A DNA stretch of 64,000 nt from Phlegmacium glaucopus (Eukaryota; Basidiomycota; Agaricomycetes; Agaricales; Cortinariaceae). Of the stretch, positions 10,789-23,068 are shown in pieces (the stretch's first letter is position 1; the number at the start of each line of letters is the position of its first letter). The notes beneath the pieces were generated by a model. The model did not search any database and was not told the DNA's origin. It was given only the letters and a program-made list of their open reading frames with translations. The position numbers were made by a program, and so were the translations under genes. Location of the stretch: assembly GCA_015039465.1 (NCBI GenBank), contig MU130532.1:1-64000 (forward strand). The letters are read 5' to 3'.

Positions 10789-13391
10789 ATGACCTCTAGC
10801 GCTCTCATTTTAAGCTCACCTCTCCCACAGCACAAAGAAACCGCGCTCTTCTTACGTCGAGGTCCAGGCCTGACTGTATTTCAATTCGTGAACGCCGGCG
10901 CTAAATCAATCGATTCGGTTTTGAAGGCTACTTTTCGCGGGCCAAAAGGTCCCAAAGCAAAAATTGACAAATTTTTCTCAGAAGATGAAGCCAGAGAAGG
11001 TGCTTTGGACGAGTTGTACAAAGCGGATCGAGACAATCATCTGACGAAGCAGCACAAATCGCTACTGCATAATTGCCGAGATTTGCTAACATATGCTAAT
11101 CCACAGCATGTACCATATTTTTCGTCCCTACGTGCAGAGATGCTTACTTATGTACCATTAGGTCGCATACAGTTGATACTCAACTCGTTGCTTTCAAGAT
11201 GCTTGTTGCAGTAATCACTAGATATCCCGGGATACGGCGTCTATTTTACCATCCCAAAGATTCCGGACAGGCGTTATCAACTTTCAAGGAACATTGGACT
11301 CGAGCACACCAGGATTGTGGGGACAGATGGAACTTTTATCGGGATTATAGTCTTTATTGCCTATCTGATAGTGAACTAACCGCTTTGGTGGAGAAAAAAC
11401 TTCCGAGCGAGCTTGGTCGCTTGGAACTTCAAGTTGTGGAGGACGACTGGAATAAGATACCAATCGAGAAATTGCTTTCGTTTTGCTGGTCAGTCCTTGG
11501 TTCTATCCGTGGATGTACTTTATTCGCCTACCTAACACTTTTTAAGCTCAATCCCTGAGTTTAACTATACCAAACTGACTGCTATTCGTTATCTCGCAGG
11601 CATATTGGAACTGCCGACCTTGTGGGAGAAGGGAGCTAACACCCAAAAACGATTTTCTGATATCCTCATTGTTCTATGCCGTACAATTTTCGAGCTGATC
11701 CAGGACACGGAGAAAAGTGAGGATGATGTCGATGTCGATCTTAATGGCGATTCCCCGCCTTGGATGTCAGCTGCGCGCGATGCTGCAGATATTCTTGCTT
11801 CTGCTACGTTTGACGGATTCCTTCGGCTCGATCGACTCGATCGACTCATTTCTCCTTGCCCTCCCCAATTACCAAATATTGTCTTCATTCTTCAGCGGTG
11901 GGTACATGCGTAAGGATGTTCCGGTCAATATTTACCTTTTGTTTTCATTTTACCAGATCGGAAATGCAAGACGCTTTCCCAAAAGCATCAGATCGAGCAG
12001 CTCGAGTCAACGAGATTTTGCAGCGCGCAGAAAGGGAGACGCATGTTCATCAAGCGGGGACTCCTGAGAGCCATGCAGACATGCCTCCTGAGGCTAGTCG
12101 GCTGGACGACCTTGGGATTTTATTTCAAAGTCGCTTCAAAGATACGGGAAATCTCACCGACATTTCAGAAGCCATATCATTTCAGCAGAAAGCAATCGAT
12201 CTCACTCCTGAGGACCATCCAGACATGCCTGGTCGGCTGAGCAACCTTGGGATTTCATTTCAAATGCGCTTTGAACACACGGGAGATCTCACCGACATTG
12301 ACGAAGCCGTATCATTCCAGCAGACAGCAGTCGATCTCACTCTCGAGGGCCATGCAGACATGCCTGGTCGGCTGAACAACCTTGGGATCTCGTTTCAAAG
12401 GCGCTTTGAACACACGGGAGACCTCACCGACATTTCCGAAGCCATATCATTCGAGCAGAAAGCAGTCAATCTCATTCCTGACGACCATGCAGACAAGCCC
12501 GGTCAGCTGAACAACCTTGGGATTTCATTTATAAGCCGTTTTGAACGCACAGGAAATCTCACCGACATTCCAGAAGCCATATCATTTCAGCAGAAAGCAG
12601 TCGATCTCACTCCTGAGGACCATCCAGACATGCCTGGTCGGCTGAGCAACCTTGGGATTTCATTTCAAATGCGCTTTGAACACACGGGAGATCTCACCGA
12701 CATTGACGAAGCCATATCATTCCAGCAGAGAGCAGTCGATCTCACTCCCGAGGGCCATGCAAACATGCCTGGTCGGCTAAACAACCTTGGGATTGCATTC
12801 CATGGTCATTTTGAACGCACAGGAAATCTCAGCGACATTGACGAAGCCATATCCCTCGAGCAGAAAGCAGTCAGTCTCACTCCCGATGGCCATGCGGACA
12901 TGCCTGGTCGGCTGAACAACCTTGGGATCTCGTTTAAAAGGCGCTTTGAACACACGGGAGACCTCACCGACATTTCCGAAGCCATATCATGCCAGCAGAG
13001 AGCAGTCAATCTCATTCCCGACGGCCATGCGGCCATGCGTGGTTGGCTGAACAACCTTGGGATCTCGTTTCAAAGGCGCTTTGAACACACGGGAGACCTC
13101 ACCGACATTTCCGAAGCCATTTCAATTCAGCAGAAGGCAGTCAACCTCATTCCTGAGAGCTTTGCAGATATTTCCGATCAGCTGAACAACCTTGGGATTG
13201 CATTTCGAAGCCGTTTTGAACGCACAGGAAATCTCAGCGACATTGACGAAGCCATATCATCTCAGCAAAGAGCAGTTCTTCTCACTCCCGAGGGCCATGC
13301 AGACAAGGCCGGTCGGCTGAACAACCTTGAGATTTCGGTTCGAAGTCGCGTCGAGCACACGAGAGACATTTCCGACTCAGCCACTCGGTAG
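10789..13391 (+). CDS. Protein with N-terminal helical domain and 45-residue TPR array, no CHAT domain
   Basis: My model is join(10789-11161, 11212-11514, 11600-11897, 11957-13391), 802 residues with all phases consistent. The first about 325 residues are a helical region I do not recognise. From about residue 374 there are nine full 45-residue repeats plus half a tenth, consensus NLGISFQRRFEHTGDLTDI..AISFQQKAVDL. This repeat type is known from fungal TPR-CHAT proteins, where a caspase-like CHAT domain follows. Here the last repeat decays to DISDSATR and a stop, with another gene only 75 bp downstream, so the usual C-terminal effector is absent. Repeats 1-2 and 4-5 are almost identical in DNA, showing duplication of a three-repeat block. 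Donors at 11162 (GTCGCA) and 11515 (GTACTT) are weak and could be misplaced. Confidence 0.7.
12110..13360 (+). repeat. 135-bp coding tandem repeat array
   Basis: Nine and a half units of 135 bp encode the TPR-like repeats. Blocks starting near 12195 and 12600 are almost the same over more than 120 bases, giving a higher-order period of about 405 bp. This pattern is typical of unequal crossing-over or gene conversion within an array. Confidence 0.85.
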
Positions 13392-13466
13392 TACTTGTGA
13401 CTGTTACTAAACGTTGTCTTACATAATAAAATTATATGAAACCTATGTTTAACTGTCCCCTAGGCC

Positions 13467-16400
13467 ATGGTCCACCGCCCAGCAGACTCTCGTTTGCTCT
13501 CTAATCTTTTACAACAGGAAAAGGATTATTTGAAACATATAAATCAACTGTTGAACTCTTCCGCTGCATCGCTTGATTCATTTACCGCCTATGCTGCTGC
13601 TTCGCCGCCCCCTGCTTCACAAGTTATTCTTGCTGTAGCTGGTCTCTTGGCTGCTGCCGACGATGCATTCAGACGCTATGCACTCGGTGTCGAGCAATGG
13701 AGAGATTCCATGCGGCTGTTGAAGGACATGGAAGACGACGTCGGCAATATAATGAGAGACAGAGAAATATTGCAGGTGGTCTTACCTCGTTCCATTTCAC
13801 TCTTTTCTCATTTCTCCTTTCCTTAGAGTAACTCGTTTGATCAAGGTTTCAAAGTCACACAAATCCAACGGAACCTTTCGGGAGTCTCTGCTAATAGGAT
13901 CACACCAACGGTTCCCTTCCTCTTCTTCCTTGTCTCTGTCTGTTGGGAATCACGATTCTCCATCTCCTTCGCCGTCTCGTCCGTGTTCTTGCCACCACTC
14001 ACAATTAAAGACAACTAATTTTTTATATAGGCCCGGTCTCAGTCTCATTTCCAACTTCCACCAAATTGGCAGCTGCTCAATCCGAACTCCAGGCTTGCGA
14101 AACACACCTGGCATCAAAAGAATCCGAACTTGCATTGAAACGTTCTGCTGCTGTGCGTGAAGGCCTCGGCACCCGTGCCAAAGCCATGATTGACTGTAGT
14201 CGGGTTTGGAGTCAGCTTGGCAAGGACATTTTGCGCTTGCTTGGTGATCTCGGGAATGTTGGAGTTCCTAGAAACGGTAAGTTGCCCTTTCTACGCGTTA
14301 TGCCTTCCGTTCATTACGCTCCTGGTAGAGCATGGACCGATGCTACGCGACAAACGGCCCCCTGGACCAGAAGTAGATTCTACACGACCCTCGTCTGACT
14401 TTTCATCCATCCGCCCTTCTCAGTCCGCTTCTCAGATCAACTGGGACGGTCAGCAAGTTCCAGAACCTGTTAATATGATGGCAGTTGTTACAAACATGGA
14501 TTCGGGGATATTGAGTCAATCGACCAACGACAACACGGTATTAGATGCTAAACGACTATCTGTCTCTGCTGGCCCCACAATGCCTCGTCCGCATTCGGCT
14601 GGATCTACGACTGCTTCGTCGTCGTACCACGCCCCAGCGATGCCGACTACTTACAAACTCGAAACAGTGACTTATGCACCAGCCATAGCTCTCGTCGTTC
14701 CCGGAAAAAATGCTCTCTCTTCTTCACCATCTCCGTCCATCCTTGGGTCTGGGGATAACACTCCATTAGCTTTAGGTTCACCACTCGCCAACCCCTTAGC
14801 CTACACACCAGTCGCGGAAGAATTGCCAAAAGACCAAGGTTTGCATACTAAATTGCGTATACCGGCTGCACATGCGATTAGTGAATATGATATTCCTACA
14901 GCTGAAACTATTGGGAGTGGAACTTGGGCGGCTTGGCGCCATTCCCGTGGAAGTTCACAGGAAGGATCGACCGAGATGGTTTATTCGACTCCTCAATCTC
15001 AGCCTCAGAGGACATCGTTGGTTGCTTCTGCGTCGGAACCGATTTCAGGGTTTAGTTCCAATGTGTCATCAATAACGTCACGTCCCCAACAACATATCTT
15101 GGAGCGCAGGATCACAGAAGAAGATTTACAAGGTAACAGTCCTTCAACTATTGATTTGAACCATGGTGGCGGGCAAGCGGCTGTAAAGAGTATGGCGGTC
15201 ACTTCGACTCTGGTTGAGATCTTTGATGACTCAGAAAATAACAACTACGACGAGGAGGACGATGACGAGTTACCGATTGAAGTAGAAGATCGGTTGGTCC
15301 AAGAAGGCAAATTGGCTGTTGTTGAAAATCCGAGATTTATGAGTGAGGAGAGAAAGAGACAACTAGAGAAGGAGCGAGAGAAAGAACGGATGAAGGTAGC
15401 AGGTGTCGAAGAGGGGCAGCAACAGGAATCCGACGCCGATCCAGTGAAGGAGAAGAAACGCTTTTCGTTTCTTCATCAACATCAAAAGAGAGCTGGCATG
15501 CCTACACCTACACAAGGTCAAAGTCAAAGTCAGTCAGATATCGGGCATGTTACTCCAGCCATAATTACTTCATCATCCGCTGCTCCATCAACTCCAAAAG
15601 CATCTCCTTCGAAAGCAGGAGGAAACCTACCTAACACTTCGCCTTCGAAAACATCCCCTTCCAAACGGTTTTTTGGTAGTTTGAGAGGTCTGTTTGGGGC
15701 CCGACAACCAGTGTCTCCTCAGGTTCCATCACAGGTGCAAGATTCTTCACCTTCGCCGTCTAGGTTTGGTACCCGAAAACAAGACCCTTCCCGATTCCGT
15801 CCATCTCGCATTCGTACTATGGACGACGACTCGGATGTTGATAGCGACAGTGATGTTGATTCTCCGACTAAAGCTGGAGGTGGCCTACAAGCTTTATTCC
15901 GAGGTGCTGGTGCGAAGAAGGCTGATTCTGCTGGTGGCATTAGGTGGTCAACGAGGACGGATAAGAACATTAAGAGGTTGACTAGGAACGATGGTGATGA
16001 TGATGACCAAGACGGGTATTTGATTCAGGATGTCGGCGGGAGTGGGAATGGAATTGCTGGCACTGCGGCTGTGAAAGCTGGATTGGTTGGTCCTGGTGGT
16101 GATGCTGGAACTAGTTCTGGTGGGACGAGGAAGAGATCTGCGAGCGATATCGGGCCAGTCGTCGGTGGGTCTACTAGTCCCAAAGCTCCTACAAGTGGAG
16201 GGAAGAAGTTAAAGAAAACTTTCCCTCCTCCACCACCTTCCGCGGCAGCTCCTGCATCTGCATTGTACGCTTCTTCTCCTCAACGATCCAATACTTCTTC
16301 GACGCCAATGAAAAAGCTGAGTGATATGGAAAGGACTGCACAGGGGAAGAGGAGCGCTAGTGTTGATGAAGGTGCGAGGAGGATGAATGGGGTGCCCGTT

Positions 16401-18803
16401 CAGCAGGGTGAGACAGGGCAGACACCGGTGGGTGGTAGTAAAGAAAAAATTGTGGATTTGGGGAAGAGGAGGAGAAGAGTTGCTAGTGATGTTGGGGGAC
16501 CGCCGTTGAGTGGGAATGGGCCTGTGATTACTACTGCCACAAATGCTTCTGTTGGCACTCCTGCTCGGAGTATACCTACGGCTGGCATACCAGCGGTATC
16601 GAAAGGTTATTCGAGTGATACGGCTGCTGTGGGTACTTCGCCTTTGACGAAGAAGAAGAGTGTTGTGAGGAATGCAGGCCCTGGTCCTACTACAACTTCT
16701 ATTCCGGCTGCCACGACTACTGCTCCTGCTACGGCAGCACCATCTACACCGACACCAACTAGAAAAGCCTCGATTGGTAAGACCCATACGACCCCGAATA
16801 TTCCCGTCAACATCAAAGCAGGAGGTTCTCGTCAACAACCTCATGCTCCACCTCAACCCCATCATCAACGTCCAACTTCACATTTCGCTTCATCTTCAGG
16901 AGGTAGTGGAGCAATCGTATTAGCAGCAGGTGGTACTCATCCCAGTGGAACCCTCGTTTCCCATCCAGGCTGGGACGCTCAAGCGTTGCCTACACCAGGT
17001 GGGGGTTTGTCGAGGAATAATTCTATTTTGAGTGCTACTGAACCAGCTGCTGCTGGCGGTATGAGCAAGACGAAGAAACAGAAACAGACTGTACTTGGAC
17101 ATGGGATGGGGAGTGGGACGAGTCTTGGGAGGAAGAGTTCGTTGGGTTCTTCGTCTGGACATACTGGGGGTGGGGGTGGGCAAGGAGAGAAAAAGACAGC
17201 CCCAGGTGGCTCTTCAACTGGTCCGATCGGCTCCATCGTCCAACCTATTCAACCAGCTTCGAGTCTTATGAGCATAGTTGAAGATGTGGCAAAACGCAAT
17301 CGGGAGTGGAGTCAGGAGTCTTCTCAGCTTCTCAAAAACAAGAAGATTGGGGGTGGGTTGCATAAAGAGAAGATGGTGTCTGTAGGAATGGTGGATGTGG
17401 TGAAGGCTCCTCCAAGAGTTGGGAGAGATGAGCTGGCGCAGTTCGATCCAACTACTATCAAGAATCGGATGGTTGAGTCGACGATGAATCCGACTCCTGG
17501 TACTGTAACCAGTGCAAGTGGTGGTGGTGGCGGTGGTGGCGGTGGGGCTCGGTTGGTCGATATCAAAGCCCCAGGATCTGTATTTGATCAACGGAACGCC
17601 AAAAATGTGGGTTCAGCACCAACAGCGCAACAGAGGATTCACCGACAGGCTTCAAGTTCCACTCCTGATTTGACGCAGAGTCAACAAGCATATCATCCAA
17701 ACTTGATTCGGAGGGCGAGTGTTATTAACAATGGCACTCCCTCCACCTACAGCGGCATCAAACGACCGGCAAAATCACCTTTAAGGAGTGCGCTGAAGAA
17801 TCCAAGTCGGACACCTTCTCCGTTGCCTGGTCCATTTTTGGTACCTCATTTGCAGAAACAACAACAGTACCAGCAACGAGCGCTTCAGGAAGGATCAAGT
17901 CAATCAGTCAAGTCAAATAACGCTGTGATTGCCCCCGTCCCTAAATCTCCCGCTCTGTTTTCCAACCTTCTCGGGCCTGCTACATCCCCACAACCATCTC
18001 AGACTCAAAGCCCCACCAACGACAAACGTGCTACAACCAAAATATCAGACATCCGACCTATTACGGGTAATGGTAGACCGGCTTCTAAAGATTTTGGTTC
18101 ACAACGTAAGAAGGGTAGAGGCCAAAACAAAGCTACTGTTTCTGAGGAGGCTGGTCGTGGTGAATCGGGTGATGCTGAAGATTCGAATGATACGGGAAAT
18201 GAGATATTTTATACGGATGATGATGGTGACGAAGGTGAAGCTGGGGTTGTGTCCTCTACAGATAGGCAGATGGTGCATGATGCATCTCCGATACTGAACG
18301 GACATGCCGTTGGATATACAAGCACGGGCCAAGTAGTTGGGGGTTCTTCTGAACTCTCACATTCAACGACTTCCACTGCTGTCGAACATCGTCTCCCACC
18401 CCCTATCATCTCTCCTGCTTCCCAACCTACCACGCCTCCACCACGGAGAAGAAAAAGTGTTAGGGTGTCTCTTCAACCGACTTTCTCGCCTTCTCCGCCT
18501 GCTGTCGAGTATGATGAAGAGCATATGCCTTGGGTATGGAAACAGGATCATCATATTAGGGATGGCGTCGGTGGTGGGCAACAAGTACATGCGCCAGTCC
18601 CGCTCGCGGCTCCCAGTCCGCTCCTAAACTTAGGTCATCGACAAAAGGTAGTGGCCCCGCCGGAGCAGAGTGCACCTGTACATGATATTTGGGAGAATTC
18701 GAGTGATGAAGATATAGAATATCAAAAAGCGAAGCGACTTTTGACTAGGGCTGCGAGGAAGGAGAAGGATATGAATGCGTTTGTGGCTGGGAGTCGGTTG
18801 TAG
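13467..18803 (+). CDS. Large protein with BAR/IMD-like N-terminal coiled region and long disordered tail
   Basis: My model is join(13467-13771, 13827-13978, 14031-14276, 14329-18803), 1725 residues, divisible by three and in frame at each join. The ATG has a good context (GGCCATGG). Residues 1-110 and about 155-235 are helical and heptad-like (LLQQEKDYLKHINQLL; AAQSELQACETHLASKESEL), resembling membrane-curving BAR/IMD-type or eisosome-like coiled coils. The rest is Ser/Thr/Pro/Gly-rich, low complexity and basic, with an acidic cluster (EEDDDELPIE), a Gly-run (17518-17546) and a conserved-looking C-terminal helix (ENSSDEDIEYQKAKRLLTRAARKEKD). Intron 1 appears to be GC-AG (13772-13826), because a GT donor leaves the reading VTRLIK out of frame. 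Role unknown; a cortical scaffold is only an inference. Confidence 0.78.
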
Positions 18804-19194
18804 GAGGGATCGCTTTTCTTTTCACTTTCATTTTTCCTTCTTTTTGTAAACACCTTTGCCGCTCTTTCATTCTTTGACGAAAAGCCTGCGGGCACTGGTA
18901 CTGGTATATTTTACTGCGATTGTGTATATAAAACTTGTAGACTGTATGCTCGAGCTTATAATTCTGTGATATCTAATGTAATTATTAATGGTTGTCTACA
19001 TCCAACCGATAACTCCTGGCATTACATAAGCAACAGTTTAAATTGAAGATGGACTCTGGAATCACTGAAATAGTTTCAAGCTCGAGCTTGAACAATAGTT
19101 CCTATCTTTTACACCCTGTTGTGCCCACAATTCTCTTTCTGAGTACTCACATCGCCCACACACATCGCCGTTTTACGCATTGCCGTAACCAATA
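18804..19194. other. Intergenic region before SUMO
   Basis: No gene seen. A TATATAAA at 18924-18931 probably belongs to the 3' region of the upstream gene. The leader of the SUMO gene begins somewhere in the C-rich stretch before 19195. Confidence 0.4.
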
Positions 19195-19884
19195 ATGTCT
19201 GACGAAGGCCACCAACAACCACTAACTCAAGATGAGGAACCAAAGGTAGAGGATGCCAACGCGCCTATCAATATCAAGGTTCGTTCTATTCTTTTCGTTC
19301 TCTCTGCGTGTTTTTAATTCATTGGGCATTTCTGGTGTGTGTTTTCGTCTTATCCATTAGGTCGTGAGTTCCACGGGAGAGGAAGTTTTCTTCAAGATCA
19401 AACGGAGCACCAAACTCACCAAGCTCCAAGGCGCCTATGCCAGCAAAGTGGGAAAAGACGTTGGTAGCATTCGGTCAGTTTTTTTTTCCTATTTAGTCGT
19501 TATCTTTTGTTTGTTCTTTGAGGGGGGAGGGCGCTTTGAGGTATAAGATATCCTTGCGCACGCGATATTTGATGAATGAATCAAACTTTTGTCTTGCGAT
19601 ATTCCGATATTTATTGCCTTCCCTTTCCTTCTCTTTAGATTTTTGTACGATGGAGCTCGGATACAAGATGATGACACCCCAGCATCACTTGACATGGAGG
19701 ACAACGGTGTGTCAAAGGCCTTTTGTGTCATATTGAACGGTTGACTGACCTGACTTCCTCCACAATAGACACCATTGATGTCATGGTAGAGCGTAAGTCG
19801 TTCAACTATCCACCGATCTTTGACAACAAAAAGCTCATGTCCCTTTGTGTAGAGGTTGGAGGGTCGCTTTCAACTGCACCTTAG
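19195..19884 (+). CDS. SMT3: Ubiquitin-like modifier SUMO (Smt3)
   Basis: My model is join(19195-19278, 19361-19473, 19639-19706, 19769-19792, 19853-19884), 106 residues and in frame. SUMO is conjugated to lysines of nuclear proteins by E1 Aos1-Uba2 and E2 Ubc9. Visible are a flexible acidic N-terminus, then the beta-grasp segment NIKVVSSTGEEVFFKIKRST, TKLTKLQGAYASKVG, and [34 protein letters not shown]. The C-terminal Gly-Gly is followed by SLSTAP, the short peptide removed by Ulp1-type protease. The last two exons are tiny (24 and 32 nt) and are supported by the exact placement of GG. The gene converges on the peptidase gene on the other strand. Confidence 0.93.
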
Positions 19885-20333
19885 GGCATCGAGGGCGCTT
19901 GACGTATCATGTTCCGCAAATATATGTTTAATCACGTTCGCTCACAGCGTTCGCAAAGGCAAATCGAATGTATAATTCACACAACTCTGTTTTACTATTG
20001 CTTTGGTTTTTTTTTTTTCAACTCAACGATTCTTTTTTTTTGTTCTTGTTCCCACCGCAATCTTTTTGCATGGCTTCTAGAAGATTTTTGTCCACCTGAC
20101 CTCCTGGCAAATGCAACCGTATTGGACAATGGCTTCGTCTGGGAAAAGCCTTTGCAACTGACTTGACATTGAGTAAAAGGTTGTTATGCCTATAGGTTCA
20201 ACCACTCTGGACGATAGGTCCAGTCATGGACTGCTTGCCACACAATATGTATGTTTTGGCAGAGATAACATTGACTACTGATAAAATAAAAGATTCCGCC
20301 TCGCTTAACTATCCCGAAACAGGCTATAAGCGC
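19885..20333. other. Convergent 3' intergenic region
   Basis: This separates SUMO (+) from the M28 peptidase (-). It has T-runs at 20009-20042 (a poly-T/poly-A tract of the kind found near fungal 3' ends) and an AATAAAA-like motif near 20284-20290. No gene seen. Confidence 0.45.
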
Positions 20334-21851
20334 TCAGGGCAATGGGAACGCAGCCGGACTCCTGAAGCCATTTGAACCAACAGCACGAATTCCCATCTGG
20401 ACGTTATCCTTCGACAACTGAACGGTGGTCTTATTTGTCTTTCCAACTGGGATCACACGAGACCAGAGCGGTTCGTCCGACTCCCTCCATACTACCTCGT
20501 ATCCCCCATCTGCATTTGGGTCGCTAGTCCACGTCAGAGTCGAATTGTTCGTCAGGATACTGGTATCCATGAAGGCATTCTTAGGAGTTCCTGGTGCTTG
20601 TCCAAGCGACCACAATGCTGCACCGTTAACTTTGGCAACACGAGTGACGAAGGCCATGTCAACGAATTCAATCAAGTCGCCGAATTGTACGCCACCTATT
20701 ACTCTTGTGTTTTGATGCTGATGCGCAAAATTTTCATGAGGTTCGGTGAATCGAACAGCTGGGAAACCTTGTTGAAGGAAAGAGAGATGGTCTCCTCCAC
20801 GCAAGAAACGGTCTGGGCGATAAATGGTTCGAACTTGATGACGTAGATCAATGAGCCACGATTCATATGAAGAAAAAAAGCAAATAAGGTACCGTTCATC
20901 TGGGTTACAGCGTTTTGAGAAACTTCCGATACAAAACGTCCTAACTGATGTGCTGGAGAGTCGTTCTCTGCTCCGATCGAAGTCAACTCAGAAATTTGTT
21001 GGGCCGTGTCAATTGGTGGTATACCCTGCACGAACATACGGAGATCAAACTTGTCGATGGTGCCGTCGTCAGCTGTGGAACTGCCAACAATATCGTTGTC
21101 GAGCATGCCTTGGACATCTACGCCGTCTTTCTTGAACTGGGCCGCCATGAATGCAGAGCCGAAAAGACCCTGTTCTTCTCCTGCAACAGCTGCGAATATA
21201 AGCGTTGTTGCAGTATCACGGGTAGCCATAACACGAGCTAATTCCATGGAGACTGCGACGCCAGACGCATCATCGTCAGCTCCTGGTGCATCGTCGGTGA
21301 AGTCCATGATATCGGTCACTCGGGAATCGTAGTGGCCGGATACGACATAGGCTCGGTTAGGTTCTTTGGACCCAGTCAGCGTGGCGAAAACATTGGTGAT
21401 GATTGTGGGGTTTGGGATAACAGTCCCAGCAGGTTGTTGCAGGAATGGTTGAACGGTTACCGTCATGCGTCCATTGGAGGTTGCAGCAATTGCGCGAAAC
21501 TCAGAGGCAATCCAGTCCCGCGCAGCTCCAATACCACGAACTGGATCCGTTTGGTTGGAGAGAGTATGGCGAGTCCCGAATGTCGTCAATTTTTGAATTA
21601 CTGCTTGAATTCGGCTGGTGTCGATTTGCTTGAGAATGTCGATGAGTTCAGAATCAGGTTGTTGTGGTTCAAGAATTTGACCGGGACCTGGTGGCCAGAC
21701 ACTGAAAGGTGGAGCAAGATTGTTAAACTGTGAGAGAACTGGAGTTTTTTTTTTGTTCGGTAAGTTTTTTTTTTCAATGAAGTTTTTGGATTGTCAACTT
21801 ACCGCTTGTCGCTAGCAGGCAAAGAATATACAATCCATGAGAGATCTGCAT
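20334..21851 (-). CDS. Secreted M28 family zinc aminopeptidase
   Basis: My model is complement(20334-20833, 20893-21738, 21803-21851), 464 residues and in frame. The first exon supplies a signal peptide (MQISHGLYILCLLATS). The dinuclear-zinc M28 ligands are visible: SGHYDSR (His/Asp near 152), GADDDASG (bridging Asp near 172), AGEEQG (Glu pair near 204, catalytic base and ligand), LDNDIVG (Asp near 230) and the late His in EPHENFAHQHQN. A C-terminal beta-sandwich-like segment (LTWTSDPNADGGYEVVWRES) looks like a fibronectin-III-type appendage, known in some fungal M28 peptidases. The likely role is extracellular aminopeptidase activity in nutrient acquisition. Intron 1 uses the acceptor CTCCAG, because the nearer CTCACAG would put a stop in frame. 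Confidence 0.9.
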
Positions 21852-21909
21852 GGCTGATGCGGAGACACTTACTCGAGGCCTTGCTTCGTGATTAACCCCT
21901 CGAATCTCA

Positions 21910-21916
21910 TTATATA
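21910..21916 (-). promoter_or_regulatory. Candidate TATA box of the M28 peptidase gene
   Basis: TATATAA on the minus strand lies about 60 bases upstream of the start codon at 21851, the usual fungal TATA distance. It has not been tied to a mapped transcription start. Confidence 0.45.
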
Positions 21917-22519
21917 GTAACTATTCATGGATTCGAGTTCCATGTGGTACAACATTCTTACAAATCGCCATATGATTTGAAGTGGCAGGTGAATGGGGCG
22001 AACTAGGGCTGACTGCGGCCACCAAGCTTTGAAGAACAACCGTTAATGGACTGGAGGCGATAACCTGAGAAATTGGAGCAATATTTTTAATCACACCATG
22101 CAGTGAACTTCATTCCAAACGAGGAGTGAAGAGCGGGATTGAGCGGGAACGTGGACGAAGTAGGAGAAGATCTCGCCATTACAGTACATATTCTGAGAAT
22201 TTGTGACTTACATAAATCTTATCGACTACTGGACACTTGAAAAAAAGTCGGAAGTAGTCCAATAAAAGATACTATGCAGCGTGTTTCTTATTCCATATGA
22301 CTCTAGGACATTGTTTTTACGGAGCAATGCAATCTCACACCTGGCCTCTTCGTGCGAGAAAAAGGAGTATATGAATAGGATCCGTGCTTCGCGAGGCTCC
22401 ACGCTCCTCTCTAAGCATACTACATCGTTGCTGTAGGAAAGTCAAACAGCGTGTGTGGCAATACTAATGACAGATTCTAGAGCCCTATTGTAAATATTTT
22501 GATTCGGGTACCTTCCACC

Positions 22520-22538
22520 TATATATATATATATATAT
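22520..22538. repeat. (TA)n microsatellite
   Basis: About nine and a half TA units. It lies some 50 bases upstream of a short ORF at 22590. Confidence 0.8.
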
Positions 22539-22589
22539 GCCGTTTTGATAAGATAACAGTAAATTATTCAACGAAGAACTATCACACTC

Positions 22590-22745
22590 ATGGTTATTAA
22601 TTCAATACTTCAAGACTTGTTGGTGAATTGGACCGGCAACGCCGTTAACGACATGGGAATGGCTTTGCACCTGGAGACTCGAGAGGGAGCAAAGTTCCAT
22701 TTTCTAGATGAAGATATTGGAATGTTATCCTGGAACTGTATGTAG
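22590..22745 (+). CDS. Doubtful short ORF with a strong 5' splice site
   Basis: An ATG opens 51 codons (MVINSILQDLLVNWTGNAVN...). A GTATGT donor lies inside its last codons (22739) and an acceptor follows near 22801. Splicing to that acceptor would extend the frame by about 18 codons. A TA-rich stretch lies upstream. I recognise no family, and the surroundings are repeat-derived, so it may be a gene fragment. Confidence 0.2.
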   Translation: MVINSILQDLLVNWTGNAVNDMGMALHLETREGAKFHFLDEDIGMLSWNCM

Positions 22746-22876
22746 TACTACGGTCCAAGGCAGAAACGGGTGTATTGCTGGACCCACTTACGTCTAGGCT
22801 AGTCATTTGGTCAAATTCCATTGAGGGACTGTCACACTATATTGCAGGCTTTAATTGACGCGCATGTTTATATTGT

Positions 22877-23068
22877 AATGGAGGAAGACGGACCTTTTTT
22901 TGTTTTCGCGTTAATTTTCTGGGCCACACAATCTCTGGGGACGGCTTCAAAGCAGATGAGAAAAAGGCAGAAAAAATAGAAAATTGGCCTGTACCCACAT
23001 CAGCAACTGACATTAAGTCTTCTCTGGGCTTCGTATGTTATTTGAACATTTTTTTCTCCCGGAATTAG
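22877..23068 (+). pseudogene. Ty3/Gypsy reverse transcriptase-RNase H junction fragment
   Basis: The frame ending at TAG 23066-23068 reads FLGHTISGDGFKADEKKAEK, then ENWPVPTSATDIKSSLGFVCYL. This is the highly conserved Gypsy pol segment just after the RT catalytic core (FLGHxIS...DxxKxxxIxxWPxPxxxxxxxSFLGLxxYYRxF). Both sides lose homology within about 60 bases, so only a scrap of about 190 bases remains. It belongs to no LTR visible nearby. Confidence 0.75.

Noticed and set aside
16209..16868. 219-residue minus-strand ORF
   Set aside because: Antisense shadow of the low-complexity coding region of the 13467-18803 gene; Arg/Ser-rich composition mirrors its codons.
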